Positions 26,102 through 40,642 are shown, numbered from the stretch's first letter. The stretch is 64,000 nt of DNA from CAMDPA01 sp965223035 (GCA_965223035.1 OZ244980.1:4588001-4652000), one strand, 5' to 3'. Notes: generated from the letters alone by a model not told the origin. A program made the numbers and translations.

Positions 26102-28192
26102 TCAAGCATACTTGGCCTTCACCTCGTCGGCGACGTTGCGCGGCACCTCCGCATAATGCGCAAACTGCATCGTGTAGGAGGCCCGACCGGTGCTCATCGA
26201 CCGCAGCTGACTAACGTAGCCAAACATGTTGGCAAGCGGCACCAAACAGCGGATCACCGTCGCATTGCCCCGCATCTCCTGGCTGCGAACCTGACCGCGA
26301 CGGCTGTTGATGTCGCCGATCACGTTGCCGACGAAATCGCCGGGCGTGACCACCTCGACGTCCATGATCGGCTCGAGGATCTTCACACCGCCTTTTTCGC
26401 AGCCCTGCTTCATCGCCGAGCGCGCGGCAATCTCAAAGGCGATGGCTGACGAATCGACCTCGTGATAGGCGCCGTCCACCAGCCGCACCTTCATGTCCAC
26501 CAGCGGGAAGCCGATCAGCACACCGGTGTCCCAAATCGATTGCACCCCCTTCTCGACGGCCGGGATGAACTCCTTGGGCACCACGCCACCGACGACCTTG
26601 GCTTCAAACTCATTGCCCTTGCCGGTCTCGTTGGGCTCCAATTCCAGCTTGATACGGGCGAATTGACCTGAGCCGCCAGTCTGCTTTTTGTGCGTGTAAT
26701 CAATCTGCGATGGCCGCGCCAACGCCTCCCGATAGGCAACCTGCGGCGCACCGACGTCGGCATCCACGTTGTAGGTCCGCTTCAGAATGTCGACCTTGAT
26801 GTCGAGATGCAGCTCGCCCATTCCCTTGATGATGGTCTCGCCGGATTCCTGATCGACCGATACGCGGAACGAGGGATCCTCCAGCGACATGGTGTTGAGC
26901 GCGATCGCCATCTTTTCCTGGTCGGCCTTGGTGCGTGGCTCAATCTTGCGATTGATGACCGGATCCGGAAAATCCATCTTCTCGAGCAGCACCTGGCGGT
27001 TGGGATCGCACAGCGTCTCGCCGGTGCGGGTGTCCTTGAGCCCCTGCAGCGCCACGATGTCGCCGGCAAAGGCCTCCTTGATCTCCTGGCGGTCGTCGGC
27101 ATGCATCAGATACATGCGGCCCGCGCGCTCCTTCTTGCCACGTGACGAGTTGGCCAACGCAGCGCCTTGCTCCAACCGCCCGGAATAGATGCGGCAGAAC
27201 GTGATCGATCCGACGTGCTCGAAGTTCATGATCTTGAAGGCGATCATCGCCAACGGCTCGGTGTCCGACGGCTTGCGCAGCACCACCTCGCCGGTCTTGG
27301 GATCGCTGCCTCGGTAGGCTTCGCGATCGGCCGGCGACGGCAACAGGTCCACCACGGCGTCCAATAGGGGCTGTACGCCCTTATTCTTGAAGGCCGAGCC
27401 GCACATCATTGGGTAGAAGGCGCCGGCAATCGTACCCTTGCGCAGGAGCCTGCGGATGGTGTCGACATCTGGCTCTTTGCCATCCAGATAGGCTTCCATC
27501 GCTGCGTCGTCCATCTCAACGATGGTCTCGATCATGGCAGCGCGATACGCATTGGCCCGGTCGACGAGATCGGCGGGAATCTCGACCTCGCGGAAGGTCG
27601 CGCCCTTATCCTCGCCATCCCAGACGTAGCCTTTCATCGCGATCAGGTCGACGACGCCGGCAAATGCGCTTTCCGCGCCGATCGGCAACTGAATCGGCAC
27701 CGGTCGGGCGCCGAGCTTGTCCTTGATGTCGTCGACGCACATGTAAAAATCGGCGCCGGTCTTATCCATTTTATTGGCGAAGATAATGCGCGGTACGTTG
27801 TACTTGTCGCCCTGCCGCCAGACCGTCTCGGTCTGTGGCTCTACACCCTGGTTGGAATCGAGCACGCACACGGCGCCGTCGAGCACCCGCAACGAGCGCT
27901 CCACCTCGATCGTGAAATCGACGTGGCCCGGTGTGTCGATAATGTTGAGACGCCGCTTACGACCATCGCGGCCGGGCCAGAAACAGGTGGTCGCGGCCGA
28001 CGTAATCGTGATTCCGCGCTCGGCCTCCTGATCCATGAAGTCCATGGTGGCAGCGCCATCGTGCACCTCGCCGATTTTGTGCGAAATGCCCGTATAAAAC
28101 AAAATGCGCTCGGTCGTCGTGGTCTTGCCGGCATCAATATGAGCCATGATCCCGAAGTTTCGATAATCCTCGATGGCGTACTCGCGTGCCAT
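26102..28192 (-). CDS. fusA: elongation factor G
   Basis: 696 residues; the translocase GTPase. G1 AHIDAGKTTTTERIL (about 17-31), switch I with MDFMDQEAERGITITSAATT (normal RGITI here, unlike EF-Tu), DTPGHVDF, NKMDKTGADF. Domain IV tail MELHLDIKVDILK and the C-terminal LRSMSTGRASYTMQFAHYAEVP are present. The ATG at 28192 has GGAGA about nine bases upstream; a 16-codon in-frame extension upstream is unlikely. Str operon: rpsL-rpsG-fusA-tuf. Confidence 0.98.
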   Translation of the reverse strand: MAREYAIEDYRNFGIMAHIDAGKTTTTERILFYTGISHKIGEVHDGAATMDFMDQEAERGITITSAATTCFWPGRDGRKRRLNIIDTPGHVDFTIEVERSLRVLDGAVCVLDSNQGVEPQTETVWRQGDKYNVPRIIFANKMDKTGADFYMCVDDIKDKLGARPVPIQLPIGAESAFAGVVDLIAMKGYVWDGEDKGATFREVEIPADLVDRANAYRAAMIETIVEMDDAAMEAYLDGKEPDVDTIRRLLRKGTIAGAFYPMMCGSAFKNKGVQPLLDAVVDLLPSPADREAYRGSDPKTGEVVLRKPSDTEPLAMIAFKIMNFEHVGSITFCRIYSGRLEQGAALANSSRGKKERAGRMYLMHADDRQEIKEAFAGDIVALQGLKDTRTGETLCDPNRQVLLEKMDFPDPVINRKIEPRTKADQEKMAIALNTMSLEDPSFRVSVDQESGETIIKGMGELHLDIKVDILKRTYNVDADVGAPQVAYREALARPSQIDYTHKKQTGGSGQFARIKLELEPNETGKGNEFEAKVVGGVVPKEFIPAVEKGVQSIWDTGVLIGFPLVDMKVRLVDGAYHEVDSSAIAFEIAARSAMKQGCEKGGVKILEPIMDVEVVTPGDFVGNVIGDINSRRGQVRSQEMRGNATVIRCLVPLANMFGYVSQLRSMSTGRASYTMQFAHYAEVPRNVADEVKAKYA

Positions 28193-28214
28193 AGTCTCGC
28201 TCTCCAAATAAGTC

Positions 28215-28685
28215 TTACCAGCGGTAGTGCGAGAACGCACGATTGGCCTCAGCCATCTTATGCGTGTCCTCGCGCTTTTTGACTGAAGAACCGCGATTGT
28301 TGGCCGCGTCCTGCAACTCCCCGAATAGCCGGTCGATCATGGTATTCTCGTTGCGTGAGCGCGCCGCCGAAATGATCCAGCGGATCGCCAACGCCTGTCG
28401 CCGATCGGGACGCACTTCAACTGGAACCTGGTACGTCGCACCGCCGACGCGGCGCGAGCGCACCTCGACGGCAGGCATCACATTTTCAAGGGCCTGGTGA
28501 AAGGTCTGCAACGGGTCCTGCTTAGCGCGATCCTGAATCCGATCGAGCGCACCATACACGATGCGCTCGGCAACCGATTTCTTGCCCTGTTCCATCACCG
28601 CGTTCATGAACTTCGTGATGACGATGTCATTAAACTTGGGATCCGGGTTGACTTCACGCTTTTCGGCGCGGTGTCTACGGGACAT
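28215..28685 (-). CDS. rpsG: 30S ribosomal protein S7
   Basis: 156 residues: MSRRHRAEKREVNPDPKFND, RRVGGATYQVPVEVRPDRRQALAIRWII, and the C-terminal NRAFSHYRW. It nucleates assembly of the 30S head and in other bacteria represses its own operon. It lies 22 bp before fusA and 129 bp after rpsL. Confidence 0.98.
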   Translation of the reverse strand: MSRRHRAEKREVNPDPKFNDIVITKFMNAVMEQGKKSVAERIVYGALDRIQDRAKQDPLQTFHQALENVMPAVEVRSRRVGGATYQVPVEVRPDRRQALAIRWIISAARSRNENTMIDRLFGELQDAANNRGSSVKKREDTHKMAEANRAFSHYRW

Positions 28686-28814
28686 GGCTGGTGTCCTTCG
28701 TTCTCGTCTTCAAAGATGTTGCCCACGTTGCCGCCGAACACTGCGATGGCTTTACGGGTATGATGGGTGTCAAACCGGTCGATAATGGCTAGGCACCCAA
28801 CGATGTCGTTGGCG

Positions 28815-29186
28815 CTACTTGGGCCGCTTCGCTCCGTACTTGGACCGACGTTGCTTGCGCGCGCCCACCCCCTGGGTGTCGAGCACGCCGCGCACGATGT
28901 GGTATCGCACGCCAGGCAGGTCCTTGACCCGGCCACCGCGGATCAGCACCACCGAATGCTCCTGCAGATTGTGGCCCTCGCCGGGGATGTAGCCGATCAC
29001 CTCATAGCCGTTGGTCAGCCGGATCTTGGCGACCTTGCGCAAGGCGGAGTTCGGTTTCTTCGGCGTCGTCGTATAGACGCGTGTGCACACGCCGCGCTTT
29101 TGCGGACAAGCATTCATGTGTCGCGATTTCTCGCGATAGGTCTTCGGTGTCCGCGGCTTGCGGATCAATTGCTGTATCGTCGGCAT
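28815..29186 (-). CDS. rpsL: 30S ribosomal protein S12
   Basis: 123 residues. The decoding-site loop TTPKKPNSALRKVAKIRLTNG is wild-type, with lysine at the position whose change gives streptomycin resistance. The second loop GVRYHIVRGVLD is normal. First gene of the str operon. A 452-bp region without genes precedes it. Confidence 0.98.
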   Translation of the reverse strand: MPTIQQLIRKPRTPKTYREKSRHMNACPQKRGVCTRVYTTTPKKPNSALRKVAKIRLTNGYEVIGYIPGEGHNLQEHSVVLIRGGRVKDLPGVRYHIVRGVLDTQGVGARKQRRSKYGAKRPK

Positions 29187-29638
29187 GTAGGGCGCCTCTT
29201 CGACTTAAGCCAGCTCCGGTCAGGGCATCCGCACACAGACCAAGCCAGCCCAAAATACCCGCAAACCGGACCCGCCTGCGCGCGAATCCGGCCAAAACCA
29301 GTGACCGGACCCGCCAAACCGAGCGGTCCGGTCAAAACCAGAGGACCTGACGGCTCCTGCCACAGGTCTTGGACCAAATATGTGCTCTGCTTCGCTACGA
29401 CAGTGTTTAGGGCACAGCGCAATCGTCGCGCGCGGAAATCAACCTACGACCTGCCGTGAGAGATACGGGAACTTATACACGATGCCATTGCCGGTCAACA
29501 CCTGAAGTCGGGGCGGCGCCAACAGAGTTGAGACCCCAGCAAACGCTGTCGCCGCCCCCGGCCGGCTGTCGTGCAAACCTGCCGCAACCTGCCGCGACAT
29601 GCGACCGGTTGCGTTTTTTGCAGGCCCGACCGCCGGCG
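29187..29638. other. rpoC-rpsL spacer
   Basis: 452 bp without a credible gene. It must contain the end of the rpoBC transcript and probably the str-operon promoter. Imperfect repeats of CCGGACCCGCC and GGTCAAAACCAG occur at 29260-29350. I could not place a promoter or terminator with confidence. Confidence 0.55.
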
Positions 29639-33877
<4,239 letters not shown>

Positions 33878-34020
33878 CGGCTGTCTCCACGATGCGGGTC
33901 GAAGCCATCGGCCTCAATGGCCCCGCTAGTGTTGTCGCGGATCGGAACCGCCGTTCCGATCCGCTTGGAATTGGTCGCCAACCGACACGTGATCGTTCGG
34001 CGCAATGGGTGATCCACGGT

Positions 34021-37000
34021 TCATTCAGCCGCCGCAGGCGGCAACCGCGGCTGCTCCTGCACGTCCAGCGGTTGCTCCGCCTCGCCAGAAGGCAACTCCG
34101 AATTGATCAGCCCGACGTTCAGTCCCAGTGCACGCATCTCCTTGACCAGCACGTTGAAGCTCTCTGGAATGCCGGCCTCGAACGCGTCGTCGCCGCGCAC
34201 GATCGCCTCATACACCTTGGTGCGTCCGGCCACGTCGTCGGACTTCACCGTCAGCATTTCCTGCAAGGTGTAGGCGGCGCCATAGGCTTCGAGCGCCCAC
34301 ACCTCCATCTCGCCAAAGCGCTGGCCGCCGAACTGGGCCTTGCCACCCAAGGGCTGCTGGGTGACCAGACTGTACGGACCGATCGACCGCGCGTGGATCT
34401 TGTCGTCGACCAGATGGTGGAGCTTGAGCACATACTTGTAGCCCACCGTCACCTTGCGGTCGAACTGTTCGCCCGTGCGCCCGTCGAACAAGGTGACTTG
34501 GCCCGTGCTGTCGAACCCGGCAAGATTGAGCATCGCGTTGATGTCGGCCTCGCGCGCGCCATCGAACACCGGCGTTGCGATCGGAACGCCCGAGGTCAGC
34601 TGATGGGCCAGCGTCAACAGCTCTTCCTGGTTGAAGTCGCCGACCGACTCCGCGCCGCCATAAACCCGCCCGACGGTGTCCTGCAGCTGCGGTAGCGAGG
34701 TGCTGTCGGCGCGAAATTTGGCCAGTGCCTCGTCGATGATCCGGCCCAGACCGCGACAGGCCCAGCCCAGATGGGTCTCCAGGATTTGTCCGACGTTCAT
34801 CCGGCTCGGCACGCCGAGCGGATTCAACACGACGTCGACTGAGGTCCCGTCCTCCAAGAATGGCATGTCCTCAATCGGAACGATCATCGAGACGACGCCC
34901 TTGTTGCCGTGCCGGCCAGCCATCTTGTCGCCCGGCTGGATCTTGCGCTTCACGGCGACGAACACCTTGACCATCTTCATCACGCCCGGGGGCATCTCGT
35001 CACCGCGCTGCAACTTGTCGACTTTGTCGACAAACCGCCGTTCCAAGCTCCGTTTGGCCTCCTCGTACTGCTTCTGGATGGCCTCCAGGCCGCTCTGACC
35101 AGCCTCGTCCTTGAGCCCGATCTCCCACCATTGGCTGCGCGGAATGTCGTCGAGGATAGTATCGTCGATCTCGGTCCCCTTACGCGCCCCCTTCGGTCCC
35201 TTGGCGACCTCTTGGCCCAACAGCAGCTCGCGCAGTCGGCCATAGGTGTTGCGATCGAGGATCTGCAGCTCGTCGTCACGGTCCTTGGCGAGCCGCTCGA
35301 TTTCCTCGCGCTCGATCGCCATGGCGCGCTCGTCCTTGTCGACGCCGTGGCGATTGAAAACACGCACCTCAACCACCGTGCCGGCCACCCCCGGCGGCAG
35401 CCTCAGCGAGGTATCGCGCACATCGGAGGCCTTTTCGCCGAAGATCGCCCTTAACAGCTTCTCTTCCGGCGTCATCGGGCTTTCGCCCTTCGGCGTGATC
35501 TTGCCGACCAGGATATCGCCCGGATTGACCTCAGCGCCGATGTAGACGATGCCGGCCTCGTCCAGGTTCTTCAACGCCTCCTCCGAGACATTGGGGATGT
35601 CGCGCGTGATCTCCTCGGGACCGAGCTTGGTGTCCCGCGCCATCACCTCGAACTCCTCGATGTGAATCGAGGTGAACACGTCCTCGGCAACCAGCCGCTC
35701 TGACAGCAGGATGGAATCTTCGAAATTGTATCCCATCCAAGGCATGAACGCGACCAACACGTTCTTGCCGAGCGCCAAATCGCCGAGATCGGTGGAGGGC
35801 CCGTCGGCGATGATCTCGCCGGCCCGAACCCGATCACCGACCACCACCAGCGGGCGCTGGTTGATGCAGGTGTTCTGGTTGGAGCGCTGGAATTTGCGCA
35901 GCCGATAGATGTCGACGCCCGGCTTAGAGGGGTCGGTTTCCTCGGTGGCACGGATCACGATGCGGGTCGCGTCCATCTGGTCGACGATGCCGGCGCGCCG
36001 GGCAGCGATCGCGGCCCCGGAATCGCGCGCCACCACCTCTTCCATCCCGGTTCCGACCAGCGGCGCCTCCGCCCGCAACAACGGCACCGCTTGGCGCTGC
36101 ATGTTGGAGCCCATCAGGGCGCGGTTGGCGTCATCGTTCTCCAGAAACGGGATCAAGGCGGCCGCCACCGACACCAACTGCTTCGGGCTCACGTCGATGT
36201 AGTCGACGCGCTCACGCGGCACCAACAACACATCACCCTGGTAACGGCAGGTGATCAACTCCTCCACCAGCCGTGCGGAGGCATCCAGCTGCGCATTGGC
36301 CTGCGCAACGTGATGACGCATTTCCTCCATCGCGGAGAGGTAGACCACCTCATCGGTGACTTGGCCGCGCGAGACCTTGCGGTAGGGACTCTCGATGAAC
36401 CCGTACTTGTTGACGCGCGCGAACGTGGCCAGCGAATTGATCAGCCCAATGTTAGGACCTTCCGGCGTCTCGATCGGGCAGATCCGGCCGTAATGGGTCG
36501 GGTGCACGTCGCGTACCTCGAAGCCCGCCCGCTCGCGGGTCAAGCCGCCCGGACCCAGCGCCGAGAGGCGACGTTTGTGGGTGATCTCCGACAGCGGATT
36601 GGTCTGGTCCATGAATTGGGAGAGCTGCGATGAGCCGAAGAACTCGCGCACCGCGGCCGCGGCTGGCTTGGCGTTGATCAGGTCCTGCGGCATCACGGTG
36701 TCAACGTCGACCGAGCTCATCCGCTCCTTGATTGCACGCTCCATCCGCAACAAGCCGACGCGGTATTGGTTCTCCATCAGTTCGCCAACCGAACGCACCC
36801 GGCGATTCCCGAGGTGGTCGATATCGTCGATTTGGCCTCGTCCGTCACGCAGGCCGACCAGCGTCCGCACCACGGCAACGATGTCCTCCGGGCGCAGCAC
36901 GCGAACCGTGTCCTCCGCCATCTCAAAGCCATCGAGGTCGCTAAGACGCATGTTCATCTTGACCCGGCCGACGGCGGACAGGTCATAGCGCTCCGGATCG

Positions 37001-38196
37001 AAGAACAATCCCTCGAACAATGAGGTCGCAGCCTCAATCGTCGGCGGTTCGCCAGGGCGCAAGATGCGGTAAATGTCCATCAACGCTTCTTGCTGGTTGG
37101 CGTTCTTATCGACGTGCAACGTATTGCGGATGAACGGCCCGACTGACACGTGATCGACGTCGAGCACATGGAATTCCTTGACCTTTTGGTCCTTGATCTC
37201 GGCCAGCAGTTTGTCGTCGAGCTCATCGCCGGCTTCAGCGTAGATCCGGCCGGTGCCGAGATCGACCACGTCCTCGGCGATATAGCGCCCGGTGAGGTCC
37301 TCCGCGGAGACCAGCACCTCGGTCAATCCGCCCTCGCTCAGCTCGCGCGCCTTGCGGGCCGAAATCTTCTCGCCTGCCTTGATCACAACCTCACCGGTCT
37401 TGGCGTCGGCCAGATCGGAGACCGGCGCCGTGCCGCGCATTTTCTCGGCGACAAACGGCATTCGCCAGCCACGCTTGGAATCCTTGATCAGGATCGATTT
37501 GTAGAAGGTGGCGAGGATCTCCTCGTCGTCCAACCCCAAGGCATAGAGCAACGTCGTGACGTAGAGCTTGCGACGGCGGTCGATGCGCACGTGCACCAGG
37601 TCCTTGGCATCGAACTCAAAGTCCAACCAGCTGCCGCGATAGGGGATGATGCGGGCAGCAAACAGCAGCTTGCCGGATGCGTGCGTGCGGCCCCGGTCGT
37701 GATCGAAGAAAACGCCAGGAGAGCGATGCATCTGCGAGACGATCACCCGTTCGGTGCCGTTGATCACAAAGGTGCCGTTGGGCGTCATCAACGGCATGTC
37801 GCCCATGTATACGTCCTGCTCCTTGAACTCCTTGACCGACTTCGATCCGGTATCCTCATTGATGTCGAACACGATCAGGCGCAGCCGCACTTTGAGCGGT
37901 GCGGAATAGGTCATGTCGCGCTGCATGCATTCGTCGACGTCGTATTTTGGCGGCTCGAAATCGTAGCGCACGAACTCCAGCATCGACTTGCCAGAGAAAT
38001 CCGAAATCGGAAATACAGACTTGAACACGGCCTGCAGGCCAACGTCGTCGGACCGTCCACCGGGCGGCTCCTTGACCATCAGAAAATCGTCGTAGGAGCT
38101 CTTCTGCACCTCGATGAGGTTCGGCATCTCAGCCACTTCTGCGATGGCACCGAACTTCCTGCGGATGCGCCTGCGGCCGTTGAACATTTCAGCCAT
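34021..38196 (-). CDS. rpoB: DNA-directed RNA polymerase subunit beta
   Basis: 1391 residues. The rifampicin region FFGSSQLSQFMDQTNPLSEITHKRRLSALGPGGL is wild-type in appearance. Also visible are GYNFEDSILLSERLV, the lysines of the active centre in KPGDKMAGRHGNKG-like sequence (QPGDKMAGRHGNKGVVS), and the C-terminal GGQRFGEMEVWALEAYGAAYTLQEML. Normal length. A 247-bp hairpin-rich region lies between rplL and rpoB. Confidence 0.99.
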   Translation of the reverse strand: MAEMFNGRRRIRRKFGAIAEVAEMPNLIEVQKSSYDDFLMVKEPPGGRSDDVGLQAVFKSVFPISDFSGKSMLEFVRYDFEPPKYDVDECMQRDMTYSAPLKVRLRLIVFDINEDTGSKSVKEFKEQDVYMGDMPLMTPNGTFVINGTERVIVSQMHRSPGVFFDHDRGRTHASGKLLFAARIIPYRGSWLDFEFDAKDLVHVRIDRRRKLYVTTLLYALGLDDEEILATFYKSILIKDSKRGWRMPFVAEKMRGTAPVSDLADAKTGEVVIKAGEKISARKARELSEGGLTEVLVSAEDLTGRYIAEDVVDLGTGRIYAEAGDELDDKLLAEIKDQKVKEFHVLDVDHVSVGPFIRNTLHVDKNANQQEALMDIYRILRPGEPPTIEAATSLFEGLFFDPERYDLSAVGRVKMNMRLSDLDGFEMAEDTVRVLRPEDIVAVVRTLVGLRDGRGQIDDIDHLGNRRVRSVGELMENQYRVGLLRMERAIKERMSSVDVDTVMPQDLINAKPAAAAVREFFGSSQLSQFMDQTNPLSEITHKRRLSALGPGGLTRERAGFEVRDVHPTHYGRICPIETPEGPNIGLINSLATFARVNKYGFIESPYRKVSRGQVTDEVVYLSAMEEMRHHVAQANAQLDASARLVEELITCRYQGDVLLVPRERVDYIDVSPKQLVSVAAALIPFLENDDANRALMGSNMQRQAVPLLRAEAPLVGTGMEEVVARDSGAAIAARRAGIVDQMDATRIVIRATEETDPSKPGVDIYRLRKFQRSNQNTCINQRPLVVVGDRVRAGEIIADGPSTDLGDLALGKNVLVAFMPWMGYNFEDSILLSERLVAEDVFTSIHIEEFEVMARDTKLGPEEITRDIPNVSEEALKNLDEAGIVYIGAEVNPGDILVGKITPKGESPMTPEEKLLRAIFGEKASDVRDTSLRLPPGVAGTVVEVRVFNRHGVDKDERAMAIEREEIERLAKDRDDELQILDRNTYGRLRELLLGQEVAKGPKGARKGTEIDDTILDDIPRSQWWEIGLKDEAGQSGLEAIQKQYEEAKRSLERRFVDKVDKLQRGDEMPPGVMKMVKVFVAVKRKIQPGDKMAGRHGNKGVVSMIVPIEDMPFLEDGTSVDVVLNPLGVPSRMNVGQILETHLGWACRGLGRIIDEALAKFRADSTSLPQLQDTVGRVYGGAESVGDFNQEELLTLAHQLTSGVPIATPVFDGAREADINAMLNLAGFDSTGQVTLFDGRTGEQFDRKVTVGYKYVLKLHHLVDDKIHARSIGPYSLVTQQPLGGKAQFGGQRFGEMEVWALEAYGAAYTLQEMLTVKSDDVAGRTKVYEAIVRGDDAFEAGIPESFNVLVKEMRALGLNVGLINSELPSGEAEQPLDVQEQPRLPPAAAE

Positions 38197-38256
38197 GTTC
38201 GCTCCTCGTGGGTAGATGTGAACACCAGCGCCGACCCGGGGTGGTCGTCGCCGATG

Positions 38257-38390
38257 GGCCCGTCATCGACGGGCCTTGAAACAGCTCGCCGAAAGGCCCG
38301 GTGGACCGCGATCCATGGGCCTTTCAGTCAAATCTTCTGCATGCGGCGACCGAAACTCGAGCAAGGTTCCGTGCCCGCGTACACGGGCAC
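38257..38390. promoter_or_regulatory. Hairpin cluster in the rplL-rpoB spacer
   Basis: Three perfect inverted repeats in 134 bp: GGCCCGTC/GACGGGCC (38257-38275), GAAAGGCCC/GGGCCTTTC (38291-38325, with inner TGGA/TCCA), and GTGCCCG/CGGGCAC (38371-38390). None is followed on the minus strand by a T-run, so they are not simple terminators. In other bacteria this spacer holds an attenuator and RNase III processing site that sets the ratio of L7/L12 to polymerase. A similar role is inferred. Confidence 0.7.
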
Positions 38391-38443
38391 GCTCCTGGAT
38401 TGGCCCGATTGGCGCGCAACGTCATCGGACAGCGGCGGAAGCC

Positions 38444-38827
38444 TCACTGCAGCTCGACGGTGGCACCAGCGTCCTCAAGCTGCTTTTTGACCTTTTCGGC
38501 CTCTTCCTTGTCGACGCCTTCCTTGACCGGCTTGCCGCCGGCCTCGACAAGGTCCTTGGCCTCCTTCAGTCCGAGCCCGGTGATCGCCCGCACCTCTTTG
38601 ATGACATTGATCTTCTTGTCGCCGGCGGCCTTCAGAACGACGGTGAATTCGGTCTGCTCTTCGGCCGCCGGTGCAGCAGCGCCGGGAGCAGCGCCCGGAG
38701 CCGCGGCAACCGCGACGGCGGCAGAGGCCGATACCCCCCATTTGTCCTCCAACAGCTTGGCCAGCTCAGCGGCCTCCAGCACCGTCAGATTGGAAAGCTC
38801 GTCTACGATCTTGCTGAGATCCGTCAT
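38444..38827 (-). CDS. rplL: 50S ribosomal protein L7/L12
   Basis: 127 residues: N-terminal dimer domain MTDLSKIVDELSNLTVLEAAEL, an Ala/Pro/Gly-rich hinge at about 35-53, and the C-terminal factor-binding domain EFTVVLKAAGDKKINVIKEVR, LGLKEAKDLVEAGGKPVKEGV. AAAGGA lies nine bases before the ATG at 38827. It forms the stalk that recruits EF-Tu and EF-G. Confidence 0.98.
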   Translation of the reverse strand: MTDLSKIVDELSNLTVLEAAELAKLLEDKWGVSASAAVAVAAAPGAAPGAAAPAAEEQTEFTVVLKAAGDKKINVIKEVRAITGLGLKEAKDLVEAGGKPVKEGVDKEEAEKVKKQLEDAGATVELQ

Positions 38828-38941
38828 GGCATTTGGTCCTTTTTGTTCGAAACTGGTCAGTCTTGGTGATCGCTGGGTCGACACTGGGTCGCCGACCGCC
38901 GGCGATCGATCGGATTGAGTTTTGGCACCTGCGCCACTACG

Positions 38942-39460
38942 TCAGGCGGTCTGCTCCTCGCTGGCTTTGGCTTGAACGACGCGCGCAAGCTTGGCACCCG
39001 GCTCGCTGATCGTGCGGGCGATCTTGGCCGCCGGTGCCGAGAGCAAACCGATCAGCTTGGCTCTCAGCTCGTCCAACGATGGCAGCTCGGCGAGCGCCTT
39101 GACCCCTTGGGCATCAAGGATGGTGCTGCCCATCGCCCCGCCGAGGATCACGAGCTTGTCGTTCTCCCTGGCGTAACCAACGGCCACCTTCGCCGCGGCA
39201 ATTGGATCCGGGGTGACGGCGATGCACGTCGGACCCTTAAACAGATCACCAATGCCTTCTGCGTCCGTGCCAACCAATGCCAGCTTCACCAACCGGTTCT
39301 TGGCCACCTTCACGTTGCCGCCCATCGCTTTGATGCGTCGGCGATAATCGCTCATTTGAGCGACCGTCAGACCGGCATAGTGGGCGACGATCACAATCTC
39401 GGAAGCGCTCAGCACACCGTTAAGTGTCGTCACGAGCTCGCGTTTTGCAGCTCTGTCCAC
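38942..39460 (-). CDS. rplJ: 50S ribosomal protein L10
   Basis: 172 residues from a GTG start at 39460, which has AGGAGAGG four bases upstream. The product begins VDRAAKRELVTTLNGVL, the normal L10 N-terminus. A longer open frame upstream is not L10-like. The C-terminal helix that binds L7/L12 dimers is present (AKIARTISEPGAKLARVVQAK). In other bacteria L10-L12 represses its own leader; the leader here would lie in the 470 bp upstream. Confidence 0.96.
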   Translation of the reverse strand: MDRAAKRELVTTLNGVLSASEIVIVAHYAGLTVAQMSDYRRRIKAMGGNVKVAKNRLVKLALVGTDAEGIGDLFKGPTCIAVTPDPIAAAKVAVGYARENDKLVILGGAMGSTILDAQGVKALAELPSLDELRAKLIGLLSAPAAKIARTISEPGAKLARVVQAKASEEQTA

Positions 39461-39930
39461 AAGTCCTCTCCTGGTTGCGGCAACGGTTGGAACCCGTTGC
39501 GCGCCGCGTGTTGCACCTGCCGCCAGAACCGCACCGGACCCGAGGTCCATTTGCGGGATCGTGCGGCGCGAGTTGACCTGTCCTGCTCCCTTGGCCGGCA
39601 GACACACCGCGTCAGGGTGCAACCCAAGAGACCCGAAAGACCTACACCGACACGGCAAACGCCGCGCCAACGTTAGACCCGTCTACGCCCGTCTCATGCG
39701 GGTTGGATGATTAAGCCGCCTTGCTCAACCAGCAGCGGCACCCGCAGTCTAGGACAGGTTGTGCCGAGCAGCGCATGCGTTCGCTGCCCAACCTGGAGTT
39801 CCGAGCGTTTCCGCGCGGAAGTTCCGAATACGATTTCCTTCTACGCTCCCCTCACCGATCATCCGTGACGCACCATGTGACGTGCCGTCCGCGTGCCATC
39901 GACGGCGAGATGTTGGATGGCGGCCAAATC
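39461..39930. other. rplA-rplJ spacer (probable L10 leader)
   Basis: 470 bp with no credible gene. It should include the rplJL promoter and the structured leader that L10 binds in other bacteria. A TTCCGCGCGGAA palindrome is at 39809-39820. I cannot assign the leader fold from the sequence alone. Confidence 0.5.
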
Positions 39931-40638
39931 TCAGCCCCCAGCGGATGTCATCAACGAGGCGTTGTCGATCTTGACACCCGGGCCCATGGTGGACTTGATC
40001 GCCACCTTCCTGATGTAGGTCCCTTTCGCTCCGGTCGGCTTGGCCCGGTTCACCGCGTCGACGAATGCCCTGATGTTTTCCGCCAGCTTGTCGTCGGAAA
40101 AGCTGACTTTGCCGACGCCTGCATGGACGATCCCGGCCTTCTCAACCCGGAATTCGACCGCGCCGCCCTTGGCCGCCTGGACCGCATTGGCAACATCCAT
40201 CGTCACGGTGCCGACACGCGGATTGGGCATCAGTCCGCGCGGACCGAGCACCTTGCCGAGCCGCCCCACCAATCCCATCATGTCAGGCGTGGCAATGCAG
40301 CGGTCGAAGTTGAAGTTGCCCTGTTGGATCTGCTCGACCAGCTCTTCGGCCCCGACGATGTCGGCCCCCGCCTCACGCGCTTCGTCGGCTTTCGGGCCGC
40401 GCGCGAAGACCGCCACGCGTACGGTCCGGCCAGAACCGTTGGGCAAATTGCAAACGCCGCGCACCATCTGATCCGCATGCTTGGGGTCGACGCCGAGATT
40501 CATGGCGATATCGATGGTTTCGTCAAACTTCGCGTTCGACCGCTGCTTGACCAACTTCAACGCGTCTTCGACCGCATAGCTCTTCGATCGATCAATGCCC
40601 TGGCGGGCGGCCTTGATCCGCTTTCCCAGTTTTGCCAT
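39931..40638 (-). CDS. rplA: 50S ribosomal protein L1
   Basis: 235 residues from the ATG at 40638: MAKLGKRIKAARQGID, KFDETIDIAMNLGVDPKHADQMVRG, and the L1 signature LGKVLGPRGLMPNPRVGTVT. GGAG is seven bases before the ATG. L1 forms the mobile stalk at the E site and represses rplKA in other bacteria. It follows rplK by four bases. Confidence 0.98.
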   Translation of the reverse strand: MAKLGKRIKAARQGIDRSKSYAVEDALKLVKQRSNAKFDETIDIAMNLGVDPKHADQMVRGVCNLPNGSGRTVRVAVFARGPKADEAREAGADIVGAEELVEQIQQGNFNFDRCIATPDMMGLVGRLGKVLGPRGLMPNPRVGTVTMDVANAVQAAKGGAVEFRVEKAGIVHAGVGKVSFSDDKLAENIRAFVDAVNRAKPTGAKGTYIRKVAIKSTMGPGVKIDNASLMTSAGG

Positions 40639-40642
40639 CCCC

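Noticed and set aside
38291..38325. Rho-independent terminator between rplL and rpoB
   Set aside because: The stem is strong but no T-run follows on the minus strand, and rpoB must be read through.
37150..38490. 446-residue open frame on the plus strand
   Set aside because: Antisense to rpoB and its leader; same codon-bias cause.
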